Below the pieces are notes generated by a model, which searched no databases, was not told the origin of the DNA, and saw nothing but the letters and a program-made list of their open reading frames with translations. The position numbers were made by a program, and so were the translations under genes. A DNA stretch of 64,000 nt, from assembly GCA_021029095.1 (NCBI GenBank), contig JAJOHG010000114.1, positions 1 through 64,000 on the forward strand, read 5' to 3'. Below, piece by piece: positions 10,870 through 19,636 of this stretch. The DNA comes from Phellopilus nigrolimitatus (taxonomy: Eukaryota > Basidiomycota > Agaricomycetes > Hymenochaetales > Hymenochaetaceae). Each line of letters starts with the position of its first letter. The first letter of the stretch is position 1.

Positions 10870-11250
10870 TTGAGCGGGTTAGCACGGGGAAGCGCCGCGC
10901 CTCGACGTCGAACACCACGAGCGTCGTGTCGGTGTACGTGAGCAGCGGGAGCACCCTGCGCTGCCGCTACCCTCCCGTGCCGATGGGCGCGGGCGACCTG
11001 GGCAGCGTGGTATGGTGCTGCGTTCGTTCGCGTCAGCACGGCTTCGGGAATGGACGAAACGAGAGGAGGGGGACGATACCTGCTCGGCGCCCAGGTTGAA
11101 GACGTGCGTCTGGCAGCGGTCGTCTGTTGTCACGAGCCACTGGCCGTCAGGACTGAACGCGAGGCACCTGACGAGAGCGTACAGCGCCTTGTTCTCCTCC
11201 TCATCCTCCTTGTCGCTCACCGAGCCTTCTGCAGTCCTCCCGCCTCCTTC
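10870..11250 (-). pseudogene. Captured UTP4-like WD40 gene fragments
   Basis: Minus-strand reading near 11195-11081 gives CLAFSPDGQWLVTTDDRCQT followed by HVFNL. A second piece near 10940-10887 gives TTLVVFDVEARRFP. Both match the layout of UTP4/cirhin (U3 snoRNP t-UTP subunit) WD40 blades, with the connecting sequence frameshifted and partly lost. An acidic Gly/Glu-rich linker lies upstream. This is from memory of the family, not a database match. No intact frame remains. Confidence 0.55.
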
Positions 11251-11454
11251 CTCTGCGTATTCCGTGCCTTCTCCCCCTTCTTGCGTCTCCTCCCCGCCCT
11301 CTGCTGAATCCACGCCGCGCGCGGGCATCTCCTTTATCACACGCCCCCGCGACCCACGCCGCGCATGATGCGCGAACGCCCGCAGCACGCACTGGGCAGG
11401 GCGCTCGCGCTCCGTGCACGCCGCAAGATGAGCACACGCGCAGAGTACCTTGTT

Positions 11455-12120
11455 CTCGAGAGAATCAATGGTTTGTTGTGCAGCGGAGTGCTGTGCCTGC
11501 AGGTTCCGCGACAACTCGAGGGCAGACTCAAGCTGGTCAGAAAGGAATGCGAGACGTCGTGTCATCTCGTCTGGAATACCGGGAGGCTGCGAAGGTAGCA
11601 TCCATCCACGCTACCGCTCCCACTCGTAATCGTCTTCGTGCATGCCAAGCGACGACGGTTCAGGTGTTCGTGGCCGACCGAGCTCATGTCGCCGTGCACT
11701 GCGCTCGTCATCATTCACATCCAACTATGTCGATACCAAATTCCTGTTAGGCTAATGATGCGCGGGAAGGGAGAAGGTAGAAGAGGACTACTGACTTGTC
11801 CGATTTAAGCACGTACAGTTCTGACTCGACACCCTCTGCAGACAGACGCTCGCCGTTTATTGATGTGCCATTCGAGCTCTTGGCATCCTTTATAAAGATT
11901 TTGTTGCTCTCCTCCCAGACCTCGGTATGCTGGCGACTGAGGACCTTGTAGTCGAAATAGCCATTGTGTTCTCGGGGACATTCTTTCGCGTTGGTCTGTC
12001 GTCCGATCTTTACTCGCTGGTTGTTGAGAAGGCTGATGTGCTTGGGAACGAAAGAGTTGTTGAGCGGGTAGAGGTAGAGAGCGAGAAATGGCGGCAAGTG
12101 CGGCGGGAAGGCTCAGGCAT
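11455..12120 (-). pseudogene. Captured FHA-domain/coiled-coil protein fragment
   Basis: Minus-strand frame 12097-11797 encodes a nearly complete FHA domain: VKIGRQTN, then LSRQHTEVWEE, then IFIKDAKSSNGTSINGERL. It is followed by a possible intron and EFGIDIVG near 11741-11721, then an early stop. A separate piece at 11601-11450 encodes a coiled coil (LESALELSRNLQAQHSAAQQ). The architecture resembles VPS64/FAR10-type FHA coiled-coil tail proteins. The core GR, SxxH and NG residues for phosphothreonine binding are present, but the copy is truncated. Confidence 0.65.
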
Positions 12121-12199
12121 CGTGGTGAAGGACGAGGAACGGCCAATTAGTATTCTATGAGGTTCAGCGAGGGAGGTCCAATCAATGAAAGGCAAGAAC

Positions 12200-12662
12200 A
12201 AACGTACTTATCTGAGATCTCCGCGATGATGGCCAAAGCTTCCTCAACACCCTTGTCTCCGATATCAGCGCCGGATTCGAGCGCAGCGTGATAAAGTGCC
12301 CGTTCGGAGTGCTGCAGCGAGGTTGCGTAGAGCTCCGTCGAGACGAGCTCGAGCTCGGGGAATTGGATCCGCTGGCCCTCAGGGATCTCGACGTCCACGG
12401 CGGCCTGCAGGTTCGCGGAGAGCGCGTCGGTGCTGCGCGTGTAGATGAGCTTGTCGGCGGGTCCATGCTGAGGGGGGGCTCGTCGCGACCGAGCTTAACG
12501 ACAACGATGCCCTCACCGGAGTCGACCGCGACGTCGTTCGCGTGCGGGTGCACGGCGACGCACCACGGGCGCTCGAGCGCGTAGCTGTGCGTGTTCTCGA
12601 TGGTGTCATCCTCGCTGCCGCTGATGAGCAGCGGCAGGTTCGGGTGGAAGAGCGCAAAGGAG
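12200..12662 (-). pseudogene. Captured coatomer beta-prime (SEC27/COPB2) fragment
   Basis: The minus strand from 12662 reads FALFHPNLPLLISGSEDDT, then YALERPWCVAVHPHANDVAV, then IVVVKLGRDEPPLSMDP. After a 1-nt shift it continues LIYTRSTDALSANLQAAVD, then EIPEGQRI and ELYATSLQHS. These are the hallmark blades and linker of coatomer beta-prime, with about ten residues deleted between DDT and IENT, and two frame breaks. A distal piece (ESGADIGDKGVEEALAIIAE, about 12310-12215) does not fit COPB2 and may come from a fourth gene. Confidence 0.7.
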
Positions 12663-12879
12663 ACGTTGTTCGTGGAAATTACCCACGGGTATTGAAAATT
12701 TGAAAAATCTCAACCCGGACCCGCGACAATCCGTTTCCCACGGATCACCCGTACACGGGCGATCCGTGAATGCGGATCTGTTGTCCAGGTCGGGTCATGG
12801 GTACCCACGGGTTCTAGGGACTCGTGGTATGCCCTAGCAAGTGCACAGTTGTTGCACATGGTGATGGTTGCAAGGCAAA

Positions 12880-13660
12880 CTGTGGCATATTTGTTGCTGC
12901 TTGGAGCTACCTGTATAAAAGCCTGCATGCTCTTCCAGCTCCATCACAACAATCCCCCAACAACAGACCATCACACATTATCTCAACCAACATCAGGAAG
13001 TTTTCAAACCTAAGACTCAACTTAAAGGATGGAAGCTGTATCACACAGTGAACTATGTTCAATATGTGTACTGTACTACACCAATAAATACTCCAAGATT
13101 ACACAGGTGAGTCCAATGCCATGACTAGAGCTGCAAATGCCTCAAACCCTGAGATGTACCATTAGGCTCGAGCAGAACACATAAATGAAGCAGATGGCAA
13201 ATTTGAAGAGCTTACAGATGAAGTCATTCATGCTAAGAACAATGAGGACTTGATACGACCTGCTTATTTTATCAGCGGGACACATGTATGTGAGTAGTTT
13301 GGATAGCAATTCTACTTTATCCCAAGAAGGCTGCATTTCCAGTAATTGTCTACCTTGCTGATCAGTTCTGTTTTCTTGAAGGTGGTGGTTTAGAAGAGAA
13401 ATTATATTATAAATGGTTCATTGAGGATGGCACAAAGAAGCTATGTCTCAGAGGTAAGCTATATGGGATCTCTCAAGGGACTGCATGGATAGCTGACATA
13501 TTGATTCTATGATATGCACAATAATACAGTGACAAAAAATCCAGCAAACCCTGTCAAGGAAGATAATTTCATGGATGATATAGCCAGGTATTCAGGGACA
13601 ACAAGTGAGATCGACCTGTCAATTCATCAATTTATTTATGATGCTCGCATTCATCAAACT
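12880..13660 (+). repeat. Degenerate interspersed repeat, copy 1 (plus orientation)
   Basis: It aligns along its length with the reverse complement of about 17450-18235. Shared landmarks are GCTCGAGCAGAACACATAAA (about 13170), the segment encoding TVTKNPANPVKED (about 13530) and RYSGTTSEID (about 13585). Several stops and frame breaks are present. It looks like a decayed multicopy protein-coding sequence. I do not recognise the protein. Confidence 0.7.
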
Positions 13661-13983
13661 TGGTTGGAACATGACTATATAAGGCGCGGACTGTTAGGAG
13701 AATGCCCTTCAAAAAAGAGACAATCTGAGCTTCAAGCAGTAGGAGAATGTCCTCCCCCAGAAAGAAACAACGTAGGTAAACAAAAGTGTTGTACCCTACA
13801 GTGAAATCCCACAACTACAAGCACAGTGCAATTGTGTAATCCCAATGCAATTGATGTAATCCTTGATGGCTGGACCTGTCATGAACAATCATTTTCATTT
13901 CTTATTTCGTTACAAATCATGGTCACTTAGATAATATGGACAATAGCATCAGGAAAATATATTTTCAGTGTTGCAATGTACTT

Positions 13984-14598
13984 TCATGTAGTGCCATGTG
14001 ACTTTCTCTCCGCTGGCCTATCAAAATATGAGCCATCTGGGAGAGACGCAGAAGCGCGTGAACACACCTTTCCGCTGCGCAGGTACTCCAGGCCGTCTTT
14101 GACGTTCGCGAGCCCGGCGGGCATGAGCTTGATCGGCCCCGACTTCACCTGGTCGGCCGCGAGCACCGCGCCGAGGTTCTCCGACGCCGTCCGCGCGAAC
14201 GCGTGCTGCTCCGGACTGGCGGGCAGCTTCATCGGCGGCTCGATCGCCTGCAGTTTCAATTGAATTGAGAATTGAGGCGGGATGCAGCATATATGCAGCA
14301 AACGGCGCACCTTCCCGAGGAGCATGTACGCCAGCACGAACGAGTCCTACACGTCCGGCCGCGTTGCCTCGTATGGCACCGTCGCGCTCACGAAACTCCC
14401 GCGGTCCCCGATCGCCTGCTCGACCTGCCCCGGCGTGTTGCCCTCGCTGATGCAGTCGACCGCGTGCCGAAGTGTCCCACCCGTCGCTGCCTCTATCTGC
14501 GCAGACACGTCCGCGTCAGCGTAATTAAACACATGGTCCGCACAGAGTGACGCGAAGAGGTCGAAGTTGCGCGGCGACGCGGTCGCGAGCACGCGCAA
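13984..14598 (-). pseudogene. Medium-chain dehydrogenase/reductase (zinc-type ADH or trans-enoyl reductase) pseudogene, C-terminal part
   Basis: The frame from 14598 starts inside a Rossmann fold (RVLATASPRNFDLFASLCAD, then HVFNYADADVSAQI). It continues HAVDCISEG and is broken by an in-frame TAG at 14347-14349, where related proteins usually have Gln. The same frame then resumes (DSFVLAYMLLGK), passes a normal-looking intron and ends with ASPEQHAFARTASENLGAVL and a GLEYLRSGKV tail typical of the family. The N-terminal catalytic half is missing upstream. This is a truncated, nonsense-mutated relic next to repeats. Confidence 0.8.
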
Positions 14599-14730
14599 GC
14601 TGCACGGTAATGCGCAAGAGAATTATATGTGAGTCACTAAGCGCGCTCACACCGAGGGCACGCCGGCACTGCAGCGCGTGTAGCTTGTTCCAGCTAGTAG
14701 TTTGGTTTCCCAGCGTCCAAGGAATCTGCG

Positions 14731-14890
14731 TGAAGTGAGGCCGACGACACCTCAGACAGTCTGCATCCTTGAGTTACTTTCAAGGCCAATAGGCCTACAA
14801 ATTCAGATGATCAATGAAAACAAAAAGTTAGATTTGGTGGTTTCCTTCTAAAGGCTGAACCTGAGCTGATCTCGAGGCACCCAGTCGCCC
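14731..14890 (+). repeat. Short interspersed repeat, copy 1 (about 160 bp)
   Basis: It shares AGTGAGGCCGA..ACCTCAG, AAGGCCAATAG..CCTACAAATTC and a GAGCTGA..GAGG tail with 19239-19412 in the same orientation. It sits right beside the oxidoreductase pseudogene. No clear terminal inverted repeat was found. Confidence 0.7.
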
Positions 14891-15029
14891 GATAAAATAT
14901 GCTGTCAAAGTGAGGGAAAGTCGAGAAATCGAATGGCACTTTCAATGAAATCCAATGATGCCGTTCTGAAACATTTCATCCAAAGAGGTTTGTAATAAAT
15001 AGATAGCAGGTTGAAACGCATCCAGCAAC

Positions 15030-16805
15030 CTAATCATATTGTTCGAATACAAACACAAACCCTCCGGGGTCCGATAGTGTTCTGTGTGCGTCTGAACTAT
15101 GTGTTCGGGAAGATGTGACGATTGCACTGCTGTAATATTCCATGATGATTTGGCGAGCAATTCTGTTATCGAGGTGTTCCAGCACTCCGGATGAGGTGGA
15201 ATCTGAAAGCAGAGCGATCGCTAGTGTTTGCGGACGAGCATGAGGATCTCTATCTCTTCCCAGCGTACACAGCGCAAATCGACCGTGTCGGGATGGGAGA
15301 AGATCGGGATGCACGAAAGTCCCAGTTTCGTCCGCGGGTCGGAGAATCAAATGGGGATTGCTGTCGAGGCTGAATTGCCCAAGCGATGGCGTGCCTAGAA
15401 CACTCGGCCACTCCGAAAAATGTAGGTGGAAGGATCTCGACAAACAGGGATCGCTTCTTCCCCTAACTCCATTCCAGCAGTAAGTAACATCAATTAGCGA
15501 AAGCGAAACGACATGCGGATCCTTGCGCCTTGCTTTCTCAAGGTCTAGCCAGTTTGAGGGATATGTACTTAGGAGGATGGTATCTGGGGTTGAAGCAGGA
15601 CGGGGGAGCGGAAACGAAGTAGCGTGATCAGAATTGACTGTGGAGATCACCCATGACGTTGGCTTGCCGCAGTCCCGCCAGTAATCGTTGAATCTCGAAA
15701 GATGAATGGAGCAAATAGAAGGGCAATCGCTGCTACGTCCTGTAACGTATAGCACGTGGTCGTTCACAATGTAGGATGGCGAATCAAAACTCTCTTTCGC
15801 TTCATCCTGACATTTATGTCAGCAGGTTACATCGCGTGCTGTATTGGTTACTTACGTATTTGTGAAAGGAGGACAAGAGGATCAAATGTCTCTTCCAGTC
15901 AAGAACGATGGCCCCCTTGGTGGTCTGCCCGCCGAAAAGCCCTGCTTTGAATGGGATATACAAAAGCGATGTGTTGACGGTCGGCCCGAATCCAGCCAAC
16001 ATAACGTAGTCGTATCGAGCTACATCGCAGATCTTCTTCCAGTTTAGTACCACGGTGTTCACAGGCGTGCATTTTCTCGAAGCGAAGATAAGCTCGATCA
16101 CTTCGATGAGAAATATACTTCCGCTGCCTGTCAGATCATTCATATATTCAAGGTTTGGTGTAGATACGTACGTGGGTCCATCATGGTCATCCTCGGGTCT
16201 TGATATGATGAATATTTTGACAGATTCGCCAGTCGGGTTCATTGAGTAGGTGAAATGAAGGAATTCGGCGTGGCTGTGGTCGCGTTCGAGCACGTATGTA
16301 TCCCGTTCAACGTCCACGCAGTATAGTTTATCGTTCCAGAAATAGACCATGTGTTTTCTATCAGGAAGAAGTCGGGGGTCGGCGAGCATGCTTCCAGGCT
16401 CTATTACACTCAGCCGGACTCTGCGAGAGGGCCTCGGACCGCTAGATGTCCAGTTCTTGTATCCTCGCACTGCTCGTATCGCAAGTTCGCGGAAATCGGC
16501 TTCATCGCGCCTCTCATGCGGGGCGATACTGGGCATCGATTCGCGAGGTAGCCTGTGTAAAATGGCGATCCAGACTTCCTGTCTTGCTATTAACAGCTTC
16601 AGGTACCTACATGTCTTTGAGCCGGCATTCAAGGGTCAGAAGTATGTTATTAACAATGTATAAGGTCTGCGGCGCTCACCTGCTCAAGGCGCAGGAGGGT
16701 GATGGTGTCACAGAACAACAAAACCCTCACTATCGCATCATCTACCAGACGCGATATATTCCCGGCTTGTCGCTCAAGGAGAAAATTATCTGGGATGCTA
16801 GACAT
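15030..16805 (-). CDS. F-box-like protein of a paralogous pair (copy A), 537 aa
   Basis: Exons 16805-16680, 16614-16172, 16123-15856 and 15806-15030 join in frame. The N-terminus (LVDDAIVRVLLFCDTITLLR, then LEQTCRYLKLL) has the spacing of an F-box; the rest is a ~480-residue leucine- and tryptophan-containing region of unknown fold with a WNDKLYCVDVERD beta-propeller-like strand. The 48-nt second intron contains no stop and was placed by the matching intron in copy B. All three intron positions and phases agree with copy B (48569-50394, same strand), so the two are duplicates with strongly diverged sequences. Agaricomycetes have large families of such F-box proteins; the partner and target are unknown. 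Confidence 0.75.
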
Positions 16806-17448
16806 ACCGCGAACACGGTTTGCTGGCACGATTTCCGAAGATATGCTCGTTGCTCGACTCTACTGTGAAAGTGAATGTCGAATCACATCGCCACTTGAGA
16901 CACAGCCACATTAGTCATTTTAGTCATGATTGGTCATTTTTAGTCATTTACAAACACAGTAATTCTGCTCCTCCCATCAAATTGGTAAGCCCGAGTGTTT
17001 GTGGATATTTGGGGCGCGTTTCTTGACGCCTGTCTTACATAATAAACCCCTGCTATCGACTGCGTGAACCAAGTCTACGCCGTGTCTCACTGGCATGCCT
17101 GCCATGTATGTATCAATTCCATATTTTCTGTTAAAAACTACTCGAGAAATCTTCCACGTCAAAGCTAATATTGATAAGATTCTGCTAACTCATCTGGCTC
17201 AAGTCATCAGCAGGACCAGCCCCTGATAGACTGTACTTATGGCGAGTCACACTGCACCAGCTATTTTGGAGCTAAACCACGTACTATATGCGTCTATAAA
17301 AATTGCTATGTGGGTCTCAGAGGGAGTACTTGACTCGAGTATCCTGCAGACGATGCCAACTTGCATGTTTCTCTTGCGTTCGGGATCAAAAATCCCATAA
17401 ACTCACACTGAGTAGATACGGGATTTCAAAGTTTCATGTGTTGCTACA
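16806..17448. other. AT-rich intergenic stretch
   Basis: Upstream of F-box copy A. It contains a short direct repetition of TAGTCATTT/GGTCATTTT near 16912-16948 and no supported gene. Confidence 0.5.
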
Positions 17449-18235
17449 CTACTGAGACAATGTATGAACAATCCTTTGCAACGCTTTCTGGGTTTCTGTG
17501 ATATCGTCTAACACGGCACGTTGACGTCTACGTTCATCATGGTCATGCTTATCTTTGTCAATCAACAAGCTGATTTCAGCTGCTGTCCCTGAGTATCTGA
17601 CACGGTCGACTGTGAGATTATCTTCTTTAACAGGTTCTGTTGGATTCTTCGTCACTGAGTATTTGGTACGTGTGAATAGGTCAGCTATCCATATAGCCCT
17701 TTGGGAAATCCCACAGCTTACCTCTGAGACACACCATGCTCGTGCCATTCTCAATGAATCTCTTGTAGTAAAGTCTGCAACCCCCACCTTCAGCTTCAAA
17801 AGAGAGAACTGATCAGCATAGTGGAGAATTACTGAAAACATAGCCGAGCCTGGGATCAAGCAGAAATGTCACCAAGCTACACACCTTGGTGTACCGATCT
17901 GATTTTTCTATTGATTTCCTTCAAGTCATCATTGTTGTTGGCGAGGATTTCAAATGTGAGTTCTGTAAATCTGCCTTTTGCTCTATTTATGTGTTCTGCT
18001 CGAGCCTATTGGTACTTCTCAGGGTCTGAGGCATTTGCAGCTTTAGTCACCTTGGACTCACTTGAGCACTGGTCTGGAATAGTCTATTGTATGGATTGTT
18101 TGACATCGTCCAAGTTGATTCTGAGGTTGAGAATTTCTGAATCTGGCTGAGAGGTTGTGAGAATTGATGGAGCTTGGGAAAGCACGCACGTCTTTATGCA
18201 TGCATTTCAAGTGGCAATGAGTGCTGGAGAGCCGG
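17449..18235 (-). repeat. Degenerate interspersed repeat, copy 2 (minus orientation)
   Basis: It is the inverted counterpart of 12880-13660. The minus strand encodes VTKNPTEPVKEDN and RYSGTAAEISLLID, matching VTKNPANPVKEDN and RYSGTTSEIDLSI of copy 1. Upstream it reads RAEHINRAKGRFTELTFEIL with stops further on. The copies flank the segment containing the ADH pseudogene and F-box copy A. Confidence 0.7.
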
Positions 18236-19238
18236 CCTCATAATGACCATCGTGTCCAAAAGCCGTGCACTTTGCAAAAGGATGTAAAAATGTGCAATGA
18301 AGTATAAACAAAGCTTCGTTCCTTGAGGAGTGACATTGCTGCATCCTGTTTGCTGCACCCTAGTGTAATGGGATGTGCGCGGCGCAAAGGTGTGTGCGCT
18401 AGTTCCTTAGTCTCTTCCAGCCGGTGGCCCATTTTCCGATAGGCCCGCAAAGAGAAATTTACGTACAGGATTGCGGACACGCCACAGTTGAGATAGCAGT
18501 AGATGACGCAGATGAGAACTCGCTTCGGTGACGGCGCACGAAATAGGTTATAATAATCATACAGGGAAACTTTCTCCTTGCGTATTCAACTCGATTCGCA
18601 CTTTGACGATCCTCCCGGACTGCGGCGTTGTGTTCAATAAATGCTGCATGCCGGGCACTTACCGTACGTGAAAATCACCGTTTCTATATTCTCTTACTTT
18701 GCCATGTTGTTTGCGCGTCCCGGCTGTATAATCCACGGCCCTCGAGACAAACGAATGACGCTGCTCCGATCTTTCTGAGTCGGCGTGGCGCAATGCGTGC
18801 GGCTGAAGCACATCCCAAAGTCAAGACAAACAGCATCTTCGCCAGACAGCATACATTGCTCGACCAGGACGCTGTCCGCTCAGATCAAGTCGGCATTAGG
18901 GCAGGACCTTGAGGGAAGCAGAGAGTAAATCTGGGGTAGGATGGACGAACGTCCCATAGAAGCCTACGTGACTGGCAGCCATCATTACAAGATCTTCGAG
19001 GATAACGCTAGGGAAGCGGCGCCGGGGTAGAGTCCTGTTTCTGCAACCTCGCGGGATGCTTGTTTCTGTGATACGCAAGAGATCTAGAGTCTACATGCAA
19101 GTCGTATAACCGCCCGCGCCACGGGATACGCCGAGCCGAGCGGACAGCGTAGACACATGTAGATACAGGCGCGTGTAGCGTAGGGCTAGTTGCTCGTTCA
19201 GCGCCCGAGAAATCCCCTTGAAATGCATTCGATTATGA
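18236..19238. other. Intergenic, no supported gene
   Basis: About 1 kb with only short open frames on both strands. I see no splice-consistent exon chain, RNA gene or clear element. Confidence 0.5.
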
Positions 19239-19412
19239 GGCGTAAAGTGAGGCCGAGGATACCTCAGGGTGGTTGCGGTCGAGGTCCTTGATCTGCCTCG
19301 AGGCCAATAGACCTACAAATTCAGGTGATTTTGCGAGATGAAAATAAAAATCGTCTGGTCGTTTCTTTTCAGAGAATGCACCTCAAGGAAACTTGAGCTG
19401 ACCTTGAGGTGC
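19239..19412 (+). repeat. Short interspersed repeat, copy 2 (about 170 bp)
   Basis: Same orientation as 14731-14890, with AAGTGAGGCCGAGGATACC, GAGGCCAATAGACCTACAAA and a GAGCTGACCTTGAGGTGC tail. It ends about 220 bp upstream of DNM1 and could affect that promoter. Confidence 0.7.
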
Positions 19413-19636
19413 ACAGAACAGATGGTATTACGTCATGTTTTCCAAAAATGAACGCCAGCCACCCTCCGCGCCGTCGCGACGCGCAAAACCTTTGCCAGTG
19501 ACCACAGCGACCGCGAACGCGTCCCGCTGCCGTGGGCAACACGTACTCTCGTGCCACTCTTTTTAACTCACCCTCATCCTCCTTTGGATCAACTATAACG
19601 GCCTTAGCCCTTTGACGACTAGCCACGACGGACACG

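Larger units (their letters stand above)
10614..12844. mobile_element. hAT-like Pack-type transposon carrying host gene fragments (with target duplication)
   Basis: The element proper is 10622-12836 (2,215 bp). Its ends are perfect 18 bp inverted repeats, TAGGGCATACCACGAGTC. They are flanked by identical 8 bp copies GCAAGTGC (10614-10621 and 12837-12844). An 8 bp duplication and a TAGGG-type terminus are hallmarks of the hAT superfamily. About 170 bp inside each end is filled with short CCCGGACCCG/CCCGTG-type subterminal repeats. There is no transposase. The interior (about 10880-12660) is GC-rich and carries fragments of several host genes, all on the minus strand and all broken; they are listed separately. 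The element is non-autonomous and would need a transposase supplied in trans. Confidence 0.85.
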
